Below, piece by piece: positions 17,620-27,533 of a stretch of DNA of 64,000 nt. Position 1 is the stretch's first letter, and each line of letters opens with the position of its first letter. The position numbers were made by a program, and so were the translations under genes. This DNA comes from Streptomyces canus (lineage in GTDB: Bacteria > Actinomycetota > Actinomycetes > Streptomycetales > Streptomycetaceae). The DNA lies in assembly GCF_001514145.1 (NCBI RefSeq), contig NZ_KQ948656.1:310001-374000 (forward strand), in the 5' to 3' direction. The notes under the pieces are model-generated. The model was not told the DNA's origin and ran no database searches. It worked only from the letters and a program-made list of their open reading frames with translations.

Positions 17620-18959
17620 CAGTGGATCATCCCCCGCACGTAGGAGTCGAGTGTCGCGGCGCAGGTGATCTTGTCGTCGCCGCCGAGGTCGCCGTAGCGC
17701 CGGATGTCCGGCAGGACCGCCGGTCCCGGGCGGCCGCAGGCGCACGGCGAGAAGTCCACGAAGACCCGGTCGCCGCTGATCAGGCCGCCCCAGCGGCCCT
17801 CCAGGGAGACGTCGAGGAAGGCGAACCGCCCTTCCACCACTCCCTGTTCGGGGTTGAGCAGCTTCTCACCGGGCTCGTCCAGCACCAGGGGGATCACCCA
17901 GGGCGGCACATGGTAGTTGCCCTGCTCGCAGGCGAGGCAGGAGCCCTGGAGCTCGGTCATGCCGTAGCTGCGTACGCGGCGTACACCGTCGTAGAAGGCG
18001 GTGAGCTGCTGCTGGTAGTCGTCGGGCAGGGCGCGGCCCTTGTTGCCGCCGCCGCTGAGCACCAGTGTGTCCGGGTGCAGGCTCCCGTCGGGCACGCCGC
18101 GGGCGCGCAGGGCCTGGATGAGGGTGAACTGCTGGTTGTTCATGCCGGCGATCAGCAGCGGCTCGTCGCGGTGCGCGGCGATGTCGTCGACGATCCGGGC
18201 CATGGCCGCGCCGAGTTCCCCCTCGCGGGACTCGGAGGCCGTCTCGAAGGAGCTGATCTCCTGTGGGGTGGCGGCGCCCTCCGCGATCCGGCGGCGCAGC
18301 AGCGCGCTGCTCATCAGCTCGGACACCCGCATCGCGTCTTCGGTGAGCAGCCGGGTCTCACCGGGTTGCGCGAAGACGTCGGCGTGCCAGCGGAAGCCGT
18401 CGATCGAGCGCATCGGGCCGCTCGCGGGTGCGAGCAGATAGCCGCGGCGAGTGGGTTTCGGGGGCAGGGGGTCGGGCCAGCAGGTGAGGTGCTCCAGGAT
18501 GTCGTGCAGGAAACTCAGGTCACTGGCGTCGCAGTTGAGGAAGGAGACCTTTCCCGAGGTGCCGCTGGTGATGTACGGGCGGTGGCCGGCGGCGGTGATG
18601 CGGTCGGTCCACTCGTCGATGTCGCGGACGCCGTCCATGTCGACGTCACCGGGTTCGACCGCCGACACGGTCGTGTACCAGCGCAGGAGCCGGTCCCAGC
18701 GGCCGGCGGTGATGAGGGAGACGGGGTAGGACTTGTAGCTGGTGTGCGAGAAGAGCAGCGGTACGAGGTCGTCGAGGCCGGTGACCTCGTCAACTCCGGT
18801 CTCCGCCGCCCGGGTGCGCAGCAGCGGAACTCGCTCGCGGTGGGCGGTGAAGGTCTCCCGGGCGGCCTCCAGCTGCAACTCCCTCAGTTCGTCGGCGGGT
18901 TGGTCGAAGGTGTCGCCGGAAAGGACGAGGGATCGGATCTGCTCGCGTGCGCCTGGCAC
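17619..18959 (-). CDS. LuxE-like acyl-protein synthetase
   Basis: The about 446-residue product belongs to the LuxE/acyl-protein synthetase group, adenylate-forming enzymes that activate a carboxylic acid and pass it to a LuxC-type reductase. Visible features are YITSGTSGKVSF (phosphate-binding loop), RSYGMTELQGSC, and a C-terminal segment with CACGRPG and RRYGDLGGDDKI. Of three possible starts, GTG at 18959 has the best site (GAGGTG, 6 nt); GTG at 18968 and TTG at 18977 are alternatives. It follows the ABC ATPase gene and overlaps luxC, so all are one transcript. Confidence 0.82.
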   Translation of the reverse strand: MPGAREQIRSLVLSGDTFDQPADELRELQLEAARETFTAHRERVPLLRTRAAETGVDEVTGLDDLVPLLFSHTSYKSYPVSLITAGRWDRLLRWYTTVSAVEPGDVDMDGVRDIDEWTDRITAAGHRPYITSGTSGKVSFLNCDASDLSFLHDILEHLTCWPDPLPPKPTRRGYLLAPASGPMRSIDGFRWHADVFAQPGETRLLTEDAMRVSELMSSALLRRRIAEGAATPQEISSFETASESREGELGAAMARIVDDIAAHRDEPLLIAGMNNQQFTLIQALRARGVPDGSLHPDTLVLSGGGNKGRALPDDYQQQLTAFYDGVRRVRSYGMTELQGSCLACEQGNYHVPPWVIPLVLDEPGEKLLNPEQGVVEGRFAFLDVSLEGRWGGLISGDRVFVDFSPCACGRPGPAVLPDIRRYGDLGGDDKITCAATLDSYVRGMIH

Positions 18960-18969
18960 AGCGTTCACC

Positions 18970-19695
18970 TCAATCAATTGCGTACGTTGTCTTTTCCGCT
19001 GTGGTCTGCGCGAGGTACGACGACTCGATCGCGTCGAGGTTGCCGCGCAGTTCCTTCGGGGTGCCGGTCATGGTGACGCGGCCGCGGTGCAGGACGTACA
19101 CGCGGTCGGCGATGTCCAGCACCTTGCGCACGTGCTGTTCGACCAGCAGCGCGCCGAGGCCGCGGTCGGCCGCCTCGCGCACCGCGCGCAGGAGGCGGTC
19201 GACCACCAACGGGGCCAGACCGAGGGAGAGTTCGTCCGCGAGGAGCAGCTTGGGCGCGCGGCACAGGGCGCGGGCCAGCGACAGCATCTGCTGCTCGCCG
19301 CCGGACAGCATGCCCGCGCCGGTTCTGAGGCGCTTTTCGAGCTCGGGGAAGAGCTCCAGCGCCTGCTGGGACCTCACCCGGCCGACCCGCAGGTTGTCCG
19401 CGGTGTCGAGCCGGGTGAAGACCGCCCGCTCCCCGACGTACGCCAGGCCCTGGCGGGCCCGGCGGTGCAGCGGTGAGCGGCCGGGGTCGCCCAGCCAGCG
19501 CACCTCGCCGCCCATCGGGGCGAGGCTGCCGGAGAGCGCCCGGAGGGTGGTGGTCTTGCCCGCCCCGTTGGGGCCGAGCAGGGCGACGACCTCGCCGGGC
19601 CGGACCTCCAGGTCGAGGTCGCGTACGACGGGCTGGCTGCCGTATCCGGCGGACAGAGAGCGTGCTTCTATCAGGGGTGCGTCGGTGTCCGGCAC
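18970..19695 (-). CDS. LivF-type ABC transporter ATPase
   Basis: This 241-residue ATPase is of the branched-chain amino acid (HAAT) class. It has Walker A GPNGAGKTT, signature LSGGEQQ, and Walker B LLLADELSLGLAP. GTG at 19695 has GAGGAG seven nt upstream. It is the second ATPase of the importer; the first is fused to the permeases encoded divergently at 21081. The substrate-binding protein gene ends 11 nt upstream, and the LuxE-like gene follows directly. Confidence 0.9.
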   Translation of the reverse strand: MPDTDAPLIEARSLSAGYGSQPVVRDLDLEVRPGEVVALLGPNGAGKTTTLRALSGSLAPMGGEVRWLGDPGRSPLHRRARQGLAYVGERAVFTRLDTADNLRVGRVRSQQALELFPELEKRLRTGAGMLSGGEQQMLSLARALCRAPKLLLADELSLGLAPLVVDRLLRAVREAADRGLGALLVEQHVRKVLDIADRVYVLHRGRVTMTGTPKELRGNLDAIESSYLAQTTAEKTTYAID

Positions 19696-19706
19696 GGGCC
19701 TGCTCC

Positions 19707-20951
19707 TCAGCTGGACGGCAGGGCCGTCAGGACCTTGCGGACGTCGACGAAAGTCGATCCGGGCTTGGCCCACTCGATCTTCCCGTCGCGGATGGTCAGT
19801 TCGGTGGCGGTGGTGTTGTGGATGCGGTTGAGGCCCTTGATCGGCAGGGCCGTGGACGCCTTCCAGCTCAGCGGCGGGGTCAGTCCGCCGGTGCTGATGC
19901 CCGGGGCGGTGTCGAGTTCCTGCACCAGGGCCTTCGCCGTGATCGTCGGGAGCTTCTTGGCGGCCTCGGTGAAGACCTTGAAGGCCACCCAGGTCGTCTC
20001 GTTGGCGCCGTTGCTGGTGTCGATGTCCTTGTCGCCGTCGGTGGCTGCGAGGAAGTCCTTCCAGGCGGCGTCGGAGGTGGGCGGGAAGTAGCCGGTGATC
20101 GCGGCGCCCTCCAGCGGGCCGCCGGCTCCGCCGGTGCTCTCGGCGAGTTGCGGGGTCAGGTTGCCGACGACGCTGCCGAGCTTGGTCTTGGCGCCCGACT
20201 GCACGTACGACTTCACGAACAGGCCCGAGGCGGTGCCCATGATGACGCTCACGCAGTCACTGCCCTTGGTCGCGGCGGCGACCTGCGGGGCGAGGTCGGT
20301 GGCGGTGAGCGGCACCTTGATGTCCTTGGGTGCCGGCGCTCCGGCGGAGACCGCGCCGACGGTGAGGAACTGCGAGACGACGGCGGCGGCGGCCACGTCG
20401 TAGCGCACGCCGGAGATCTTCTTGCAGCCGTTCTCCACCAGTTGCCGCCCGTGGGCCGCGAAGATCACCGGGGTGCCGCCGTTGACCGGGAACGACAGCG
20501 GGTTGGAGAACTCCGCCGCCGAGACTCCGGTACCGCCGAGGTACGGGATGCCTGCCTTCTGCAGGATGGGCATGTAGCGATCACCGGCGAGGCTGTAGGA
20601 ACCCACCACCGCGACCACCTTCTCGGCGACCGCCTGCTGGGCGCACTTCTCGGCCTCGTCGGGGTTGCCCTTCTCGTTGCAGGTGAGGACCTTCAGCGGA
20701 GCGCCCTTGATCCCGCCGTTGGCGTTGATCCACTTCTCGTACGCCTGGGCGGTGAGCCGGACTCCGGGCTGGGCGCTGCCCTGGGTGTCCTCCGGCGCCC
20801 AGACCATCACCTTGACCGGTGTGCCCTTCAAGGTGGAGGTCTCCTCCTTCGAACTGCCGGACGCCTCTCCCCCGCAGCCGGCGGCGAGCAGGACTCCGGT
20901 CACCGCGAGGGCGCTCGCTGCGGTTGTTCTGCGTCGGCGTGAGTGGTTCAT
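19707..20951 (-). CDS. branched-chain-type substrate-binding lipoprotein
   Basis: A 414-residue periplasmic-binding protein (type 1 fold, Peripla_BP_6) with a lipoprotein signal: basic start, hydrophobic core and lipobox LLAAGC. It should capture the substrate for the Liv-type importer encoded next to it. Family members bind amino acids, amides, urea or aromatic acids, so the ligand cannot be named. GGAGG precedes the ATG. It is transcribed away from the permease gene over a 129-bp AT-containing promoter region. Confidence 0.9.
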   Translation of the reverse strand: MNHSRRRRTTAASALAVTGVLLAAGCGGEASGSSKEETSTLKGTPVKVMVWAPEDTQGSAQPGVRLTAQAYEKWINANGGIKGAPLKVLTCNEKGNPDEAEKCAQQAVAEKVVAVVGSYSLAGDRYMPILQKAGIPYLGGTGVSAAEFSNPLSFPVNGGTPVIFAAHGRQLVENGCKKISGVRYDVAAAAVVSQFLTVGAVSAGAPAPKDIKVPLTATDLAPQVAAATKGSDCVSVIMGTASGLFVKSYVQSGAKTKLGSVVGNLTPQLAESTGGAGGPLEGAAITGYFPPTSDAAWKDFLAATDGDKDIDTSNGANETTWVAFKVFTEAAKKLPTITAKALVQELDTAPGISTGGLTPPLSWKASTALPIKGLNRIHNTTATELTIRDGKIEWAKPGSTFVDVRKVLTALPSS

Positions 20952-21080
20952 GGTTCCTCCGCTGTGCTCGTCGTCGAGATGCCGAACAGCATGGGGTGCG
21001 TTTTCCAGTTAGTGAAGTACTCTCGGCACAATTATTTAAATGAATGCACTGTCTGGTCCCGCACTCTGGGAGGTTCCTCG

Positions 21081-23810
21081 ATGGACGACGTCCTGCGTTT
21101 CGCGCTGCTGGGCCTGGGTCTGGGGGCCCTGTACGCGCTCACCGCGCACGGCATCGTGCTGGTCTACCGGGGCTCCGGCGTCCTGAACTTCGCGCACGGC
21201 GCGATCGGTATGGCCGGGGCCTATGTCCAATGGGAGCTCGCCACCCAGCACGGCGTGCCGTACTGGCCCGCCACCGCCTGCGGCGTGCTCACCTCCGCGG
21301 TGCTGGGCGTGCTGACCCACCTGTTGGTGCTCCGCCCGCTGCGCAGAGCCTCCTCGCTGGCCCGCCTGGTCGGCACCCTGGCGGTCTTCATCGTGCTCAC
21401 CGCGATCGCCGTCAAGCGCTACGGCGACAGCCTGGAGCTGGTGCCGGGCAAGCTGCCCACCAAGCTGCTGACGATCGCCGGGGCGACGGTCTCCGAGGAC
21501 CGCATGTGGCTGATCGGCATCGCGTTCGCCGTGACCGTGCTCCTCCACCTCCTCTACAAGCGCACCCTGTTCGGCCTGGGCACCAGCGCGGTCGCGGAGA
21601 ACGAGGGCGCGGCCGCCTCGCTCGGCTGGTCCCCGGACCTGATCGCCACCGGCAACTGGGCGCTGGGATCGGCGCTCGCGGGGCTGACCGGCATCCTGAT
21701 CGTGCCGGTCATCGGTCTGTCGGTGACCGGGCTGACCACCCTCCTGCTCAGCGCCCTGGCAGCCGCCCTGGTCGGCAAATTCTCGTCGTTCCCCGTCACG
21801 CTGGCGGGTGGCCTGGTCATCGGCGTCGTGCAGTCCGAACTGACCCGCTTCGGCTCCGACGTCACCGGGCTCGCCGCCTCGGTTCCCTTCCTGTTCATCG
21901 CCCTGGTGCTGGTCGCACGCGGCCGGGCGCTGCCGCTGCGCGGCACGTTCCTGGACCGGCTGCCCGGACTGGGCTCCGGGAAGGTCCGTCCCCTGCCGTT
22001 GGCGCTGGCCGTCGTGGCCGGGCTGTCGCTGGTGAGCCTGGCGACGCCACTGTGGGCCGACGCGATCACCACCACCCTGGTGCTGTCACTGATCATCCTG
22101 TCGATCGTCGTGGTCACCGGGTACGCGGGACAGGTCTCTCTCGCGGCCTACGCCCTGGCCGGGACCGGCGCCTTCCTCGCCGGACACGCGGCGGCCGACT
22201 GGGGCTGGCCGTTCGAACTCGCCCTGCTGGCAGGCGTGTTGGGTACCGTGCCGATCGGCTTGCTCTTCGCGCTCCCGGCGGTCCGCACCCGCGGCGTCAA
22301 TCTCGCGATCATCACGCTCGGCCTCGGCACCACGCTGGAGGCGATGGTCTTCCAGAACACCGATCTGTCGACGACCCCCGGCAGCGACGGCATCGCGGTG
22401 GGCAAGCAGACACTCTTCGGGATCAGCATCTCCGGCGTCGACCATCCGCAGCGGTACGCCGCCGTGGTGCTCGTGCTGTTCGTCGCCACCACGCTCGTGG
22501 TCGCCAACGTGCGGCGCAGCCGCACCGGCCGCCGGCTGATCGCCGTACGGGCGAACGAGCGGGCAGCCGCCGCCCTCGGCATCGACGTCCGCGCCGCCAA
22601 GCTCTACGCCTTCGGCCTGTCCGCGGCCATCGCCGCGCTCGCCGGAGTGCTCACCGGCTTCCGCTCGACCTCGGTCGTCCTGTCCGACTTCGCGAGCTTC
22701 GGCTCCATCACCGCGCTCGGCCTCGCGGTCATCGGCGGTGTCGGTTACCTCGTCGGTCCCCTGTTCGGCGCGACCTTCGCCGCGGGCACGGTGGGCGCCC
22801 GGTTCGGGGACCTCGTACTGCCCGGGCTCAGCGAGTGGATGCCGCTGATCGGCGGAATCATCCTGGTGCTGACGCTGGTGGGCAACCAGGACGGCATCGG
22901 CAAGGGGCTCGGCACACGGGCGGCCGGGAGCCGGCGCAAGCTGCCCCCGACGCGGCCGGCGACCGTCCCGAAGGACGAGCCGTCAGCCGCCCCGGCCGTG
23001 ACCCGGGCTGCCCCGGTCCCCCTCCAGGTACGGGACCTCACCGTCCGCTACGGCGGTGTCGTCGCCGTCGACGGGCTCTCCCTGGACGTCGGACCGGGCC
23101 AGGTCGTGGGGCTCATCGGTCCCAACGGCGCCGGCAAGACCTCCGCCATCGACGCGGTCACCGGCTTCACCCGGGCCGCGTCGGGCAGTGTGCGCCTCGG
23201 GGACCGGGACGCGACCCGGCTGCCGGTCCACCGGCGGGCCGCCGCCGGGCTGAGCCGATCCTTCCAGTCACTGGAGCTGTTCGAGGACATGACCGTCCTG
23301 GACAACCTGTACGCGGCCTGCGACCGCCCCGGCCGGTGGGCGTACCTCACGGACCTGATCCGTCCCGGCAGCCGCCCCCTCCCTGCCCATGTGCTCGTCG
23401 CGGTACGGGAGTTCGGTCTCCAGGACAGCCTGGACCGCCCGGTGGACGACCTGTCGTACGGGGAGCGCCGGCTGCTCGCCATCGCGCGCGCGGTGGCGGC
23501 CTCGCCGTCCGTGCTGCTCCTCGACGAACCGGCGGCGGGCCTGTCGGACGACGAGACCCGGGAACTGGCCCACCTGGTACGGCGACTCGCCGAGGACTGG
23601 GGCATGGGCGTGCTGCTCGTCGAGCACGACGTCGACATGGTGATGAGCGTCTGCGACCAGGTCGTCGTCCTGGACTTCGGCCGCCGGATCTGCGCCGGCA
23701 CCCCCGAGGAGGTACGGCGCGATCCGGCGGTCCGGGCGGCCTACCTGGGCGACCTGACGCCGGACGAGGCGGCGGACGAAGCCGCGGACGAGGACACCGT
23801 GAGCGCCTGA
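21081..23810 (+). CDS. LivH-LivM-LivG fusion: two permeases and an ATPase
   Basis: One 909-residue frame carries three components of a branched-chain-type ABC importer. Residues 1 to about 285 are a LivH-like permease (LGLGLGALYALTAHGIVLVYRG; GVLNFAHG). Residues about 300-620 are LivM-like (TGYAGQVSLAAYALAGTGAFL; RTRGVNLAIITLGLGT). Residues about 645-890 are a LivG-like ATPase (Walker A GPNGAGKT near 680, LSYGERR, LLLDEPAAGL). An Arg/Pro-rich linker joins the last two. ATG at 21081 has AGG upstream; the reading from 20943 is unsupported. No stop or frameshift separates the parts, so the fusion looks genuine. Confidence 0.9.
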   Translation: MDDVLRFALLGLGLGALYALTAHGIVLVYRGSGVLNFAHGAIGMAGAYVQWELATQHGVPYWPATACGVLTSAVLGVLTHLLVLRPLRRASSLARLVGTLAVFIVLTAIAVKRYGDSLELVPGKLPTKLLTIAGATVSEDRMWLIGIAFAVTVLLHLLYKRTLFGLGTSAVAENEGAAASLGWSPDLIATGNWALGSALAGLTGILIVPVIGLSVTGLTTLLLSALAAALVGKFSSFPVTLAGGLVIGVVQSELTRFGSDVTGLAASVPFLFIALVLVARGRALPLRGTFLDRLPGLGSGKVRPLPLALAVVAGLSLVSLATPLWADAITTTLVLSLIILSIVVVTGYAGQVSLAAYALAGTGAFLAGHAAADWGWPFELALLAGVLGTVPIGLLFALPAVRTRGVNLAIITLGLGTTLEAMVFQNTDLSTTPGSDGIAVGKQTLFGISISGVDHPQRYAAVVLVLFVATTLVVANVRRSRTGRRLIAVRANERAAAALGIDVRAAKLYAFGLSAAIAALAGVLTGFRSTSVVLSDFASFGSITALGLAVIGGVGYLVGPLFGATFAAGTVGARFGDLVLPGLSEWMPLIGGIILVLTLVGNQDGIGKGLGTRAAGSRRKLPPTRPATVPKDEPSAAPAVTRAAPVPLQVRDLTVRYGGVVAVDGLSLDVGPGQVVGLIGPNGAGKTSAIDAVTGFTRAASGSVRLGDRDATRLPVHRRAAAGLSRSFQSLELFEDMTVLDNLYAACDRPGRWAYLTDLIRPGSRPLPAHVLVAVREFGLQDSLDRPVDDLSYGERRLLAIARAVAASPSVLLLDEPAAGLSDDETRELAHLVRRLAEDWGMGVLLVEHDVDMVMSVCDQVVVLDFGRRICAGTPEEVRRDPAVRAAYLGDLTPDEAADEAADEDTVSA

Positions 23811-23826
23811 AGCGCAGGGGGCGCGG

Positions 23827-25826
23827 TCAGCAGCAGGCCGCGGCGTCGTCGGTGTGGCAGTGCGCGCTCTCACTCGGCGGCAGGTCCAGGGCCGGATTGC
23901 CGTCGAAGAAGCCGCTCGGCTTGAGCATGAAGCCGATGGTGCTGACCGGCATCACCGGCCAGTCCTCCGGGCGGACGACGTGGTGGGCGCCGAAGGTGTA
24001 CCAGACCACCACGTCGGTGTCCTCCAGCGGACGGTCGGCGGCGGCATAGGCGGGCAGTCCCTCCCCGCCCGGGTGCTGGTTGGGGTAGTCACCGGCGGCG
24101 TAGCGCTCGGCGGGATCGTAGGCGGTCACCCAGAGATGGCTCGCGGTGAATCCGGCGCGGGGGGCGAACAGCGCCTCCGGCGGGTACATCGGCACGGTGT
24201 TGCCTCCCGGCATCAGCGTGTACCCCACCGGTTCGCCGAGCCCGGAGAGCTTCTGAGGGTTCTCGATCCTCCAGTACCGCGCCTTCAGCGGATCGATCTG
24301 CCGCTGGGCCGCCGACTCGTGTGCCAGGACGTTCCGCCGGGTCTCCCAGGCGTTGTTGTGCGGATTCTCCGGCCCCGGCGGGTGGCCACCGAGTCGATCT
24401 CGACCACGGTGTTCTCCGGGCCGTCGACGCTCATGTCGAGCCGTACGCAGAAGAAGTGCTGGTGGTGCGGCCCGTACAGGCCGGGCGCCACGAGCGTGCC
24501 GTGCCGGGGCTTCTCGCCGGGGGGCAGCGCGCCGGTGGAGATGACGCCGGTGAGCTTGACCTCGTACTCGATGGTGCCGTCGTTGTAGAGGTACCAGAAG
24601 TAGCCGTACTCGTAGTTGCCGACCGTGGCGATCATGGAGATGACCAGCCGTCGCCGGCGCCGCACCTGTACGGCGCCGGTGCGGAAGTCGGTGTGCTTCC
24701 AGGCGATTCCGGCGTCCTCCTCGTGCATGCACACCGCGTTGGGGATGGTGACCGGGGCGCCGTCCTGGTCGTTCACCACCCCGTCGAAGTACTGGATGTG
24801 CCCGACGCAGTCGCAGCCCAGGGTGAGGGAGTTGGCGAGCCATCCGACGCCGTACTCGCCCTGGTCGAAGACGTTCTTGAAGCGGTGGGTCGGCGCCGGG
24901 TCGCCGTAGGGGACGTACATCTCCGACAGGGAGGCGCGGTAGAGCACGGGGCGCAGTGTGCCCCGGTCGTCGTAGCCCACCTGGTGCAGTACCAGGCCCT
25001 CACGGGGCGTGAAGCCGATCCGCAGGCGCCACTTCTGCCAGCGCACCTCGTGTCCCTCGACCGAGAAGCTGGGCCCCTCCGGCTGGGTGATCTCGATGGG
25101 CCGCACGTCGTCGCGGTACGCCGGGAAGGCCGGGACGTTGTCCGGCTCGAACTGGAATTCCGGTTCGTAGTTCCCGGGCCGGGGCGGGAACGGTACGACG
25201 CCGTGGTCCTCGACCTCGACGACCCTGCGCTCGTCCAGGTCCACGACCACCACGAGGCCCTCGACGGGGCGCGCGTAGCCGTGCTCGCCGGGCGCGGAGC
25301 GGACCCAGGTGAGCGGGCGGGCGATGCGCCGGGCCGTCGGGGCGTCCTGGGACCCGGTCCAGCTCGCCGCCCAGGGGTCGACCATCGTCAGGGAGAAGTC
25401 CTCGACACCGCGGCGGCGCATCGCCTCCTGCCACCGGGGATCGGCGCGCACGATGTCCTCGCACGCGTTGAACTCCTCGTCCATGATCGGGGGTTGAACG
25501 CCCTCGATGTGCTGCCAGGACACCACCTCGCGGGCGGTGAGCGACACCACCGCCTCGTAGGTGCGCCGCTCCCCGCGCTCGTACAGCAGGACGAACGCCT
25601 CGCGCGGCAGCGGGGGTTCACCGGGCTGCCACGCGAGGACGGCCGGCTTGGGCGGCTCGTGCAGCGTCACGAAGACGAAGCGCGCGGTCTCGGTGAGTCC
25701 TCTGGCCTCGCGGAGGAGTCCGGCGGCCGCCGCGATCTCCGGGGCCGACAGCGGCTCGAGGGGATGCGCGGGACGTGCGGGGCCGATGGCCTCGGCAGGG
25801 TCACCGACGGCGGTGGTCGTGGTCAT
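23827..25826 (-). pseudogene. copper amine oxidase with one apparent frameshift
   Basis: The two frames together encode a primary (copper/topaquinone) amine oxidase of about 666 residues, the normal length. Amine plus oxygen plus water gives aldehyde, ammonia and hydrogen peroxide. The precursor Tyr of the quinone is about residue 405 in VGNYEYGYFWYLY, copper ligands are in HHQHFF, and the third His is probably in AHHVVRPEDWPVMP. Near 24385 (codons after EIDSVAT) one base is missing: the next frame continues PPGPENPHNNAWETRRN to the natural end. This is either a real mutation or a sequencing error. The start overlaps the permease stop (ATGA). Confidence 0.85.
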
Positions 25827-27400
25827 GAGACGGCCACGGCCGGATCGCCCGCGGCGTCTTCCACGTCGGGGTCGGCGAGCGCGAAGTGTCCGAGGGCCGC
25901 GTACTTCTCGGGGCTGCGCGAGCGCAGTACGACGGCGATGACGACACCGGCCAGGAACATGGCGAGCACGATCCACGGCAGGTAGGTGATGAACGGGACG
26001 TCCTCGGCGCCCGCCAGCACGCTGCGGTTGTCGATCAGCAGATAGCAGGCGCCGATCATCGCCGCGCCGCCGAGGACCGGAGCGACGAGCGTGGCGAACC
26101 AGTGGAAGCCGTCACGTGCGGTGGTGAGGAAGTAGCGGATGATCGCCGCCGAGGCCAGGGCCTGCACGCCCAGGATGCCCAGCACGCCGAGCAGCGGCGA
26201 CCAGGTCCCGAGCTTCAGCAGGGCTCCTTCGGCGCTGGAGTCGTAGATGACGAACGCCAGCACGTACAGGCCCACCGCGGCGCTCACGGTCATCGCCGCG
26301 ACGATCGGGCTGTGCCGGCGCGAGGTGCGGGCCAGGACGGGCGGCAGGACGCCTTCCCGGCCGAGCGAGAACAGATAGCGCGCACCGGTGTTGTAGAAGG
26401 CCATGGCGCAGGCGAAGGAGCTGGTGATCGCGAGCACTTCCATGGCCGTGGTGAGCGGAGAGCCGACGTACCGGTCGGACAGCGGGTAGAAGGCGGAGGC
26501 GAACTTGCCCGCGAACTGGTCCTTCACCGCCTGCACGGACTCCGGCAGGCCCCATCCGGTGACGTAGACGTAGGACACGAACATGTAGAACACGCCGAGG
26601 CCGATCACCGATCCGTAGGTCGCGCGCGACGCGATCTTGTGCGGGTCGCGGGACTCCTCGGCGTAGTTGGGAGCCATCTCGAAGCCGACCCAGGACCAGA
26701 AGGCGGCGAAGAGGGCCACGCCGGCGGCCGCCGAGCCGAAGACATTGGTCGCGTCGTCGTTGCCGAACAGCTCGCCGGGGTTGAGGGGGGCGGCAGAGAG
26801 GCCGTGGGCCCCGCCGTCGATCATGACGCCGATCCCCAGTACCAGCAGGACCAGTACCTCCGACACGAGCAGGACGCCGAGGACCTTGGCGGTCAGCTCG
26901 ATGTGGAACCAGGCGAGCAGGCTCATCACCGCCAGCCCGCCGAACATGTACACCGCGACCGGGACGGACACTCCGGTCCACTCCTCCACGCTGGTGGCGG
27001 CGAAGTAGCCCATCACGCCGATGACGGCGGCGGAGAAGACGATGTAGCACAGGGCGATGAGTACGCCGGAGCCCACACCCGTGACGCGGCCGAGGCCGCG
27101 GCTGATGAACGTGTAGAACCCGCCGGTGGACGTCACCCGGCGGCTCATCGCGATGTAGCCGACGGAGAAGACCGTCAGGGCCACGGTGGCCAGCAGGAAC
27201 GCGGCGGGCGCCGCGTAGCCCCCGCCCATCACGGCCACGGGCACGTTGAACAGCATGGCGGTCATCGGTGCCGCACCGGTCACGATGCAGAACAGCACGG
27301 ACGGCAGTCCGAGGGCGGCGGAGTCCAGCCGGCCGTGCTGGGATTCGGAGGTGGCTCGGGGCTCGGCGGGCGGGCGGGTGGAGACGGGCACATCGGTCAC
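25823..27400 (-). CDS. APC-family amino acid/amine permease
   Basis: A 525-residue permease with about 12 membrane segments, of the amino acid-polyamine-organocation superfamily (GLPSVLFCIVTGAAPMTAML; TSTGGFYTFISRGLGR; FWSWVGFEMAPNYAEES). It probably imports an amino acid or amine for the amine oxidase, whose start codon overlaps its stop. GTG at 27400 was chosen with GAGGC upstream; the frame is open to 27559, and an ATG at 27466 is possible. Confidence 0.87.
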   Translation of the reverse strand: MTDVPVSTRPPAEPRATSESQHGRLDSAALGLPSVLFCIVTGAAPMTAMLFNVPVAVMGGGYAAPAAFLLATVALTVFSVGYIAMSRRVTSTGGFYTFISRGLGRVTGVGSGVLIALCYIVFSAAVIGVMGYFAATSVEEWTGVSVPVAVYMFGGLAVMSLLAWFHIELTAKVLGVLLVSEVLVLLVLGIGVMIDGGAHGLSAAPLNPGELFGNDDATNVFGSAAAGVALFAAFWSWVGFEMAPNYAEESRDPHKIASRATYGSVIGLGVFYMFVSYVYVTGWGLPESVQAVKDQFAGKFASAFYPLSDRYVGSPLTTAMEVLAITSSFACAMAFYNTGARYLFSLGREGVLPPVLARTSRRHSPIVAAMTVSAAVGLYVLAFVIYDSSAEGALLKLGTWSPLLGVLGILGVQALASAAIIRYFLTTARDGFHWFATLVAPVLGGAAMIGACYLLIDNRSVLAGAEDVPFITYLPWIVLAMFLAGVVIAVVLRSRSPEKYAALGHFALADPDVEDAAGDPAVAVS

Positions 27401-27533
27401 GGCGGCCTCGCGGGGATCAGAAGCGGAACCATCACACCTGGTGCCCGGACCGTAGGAAAGGTTCATTTCTCTGCAATTGCCACCCGGTAAAAACGCCGCC
27501 CCGTCCGATGAGGGACAGGAATCAGCCAGGTCC

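Noticed and set aside
21044..24049. A 1001-codon frame overlapping the Liv fusion
   Set aside because: Arg/Gly/His-rich out-of-frame reading of the permease-ATPase gene, without domains.
25886..27490. A 534-codon plus-strand frame opposite the APC permease
   Set aside because: It is antisense to a clear membrane protein, rich in Gly/Arg/His/Asp as typical for shadows in GC-rich DNA, and has no domain or ribosome binding site.
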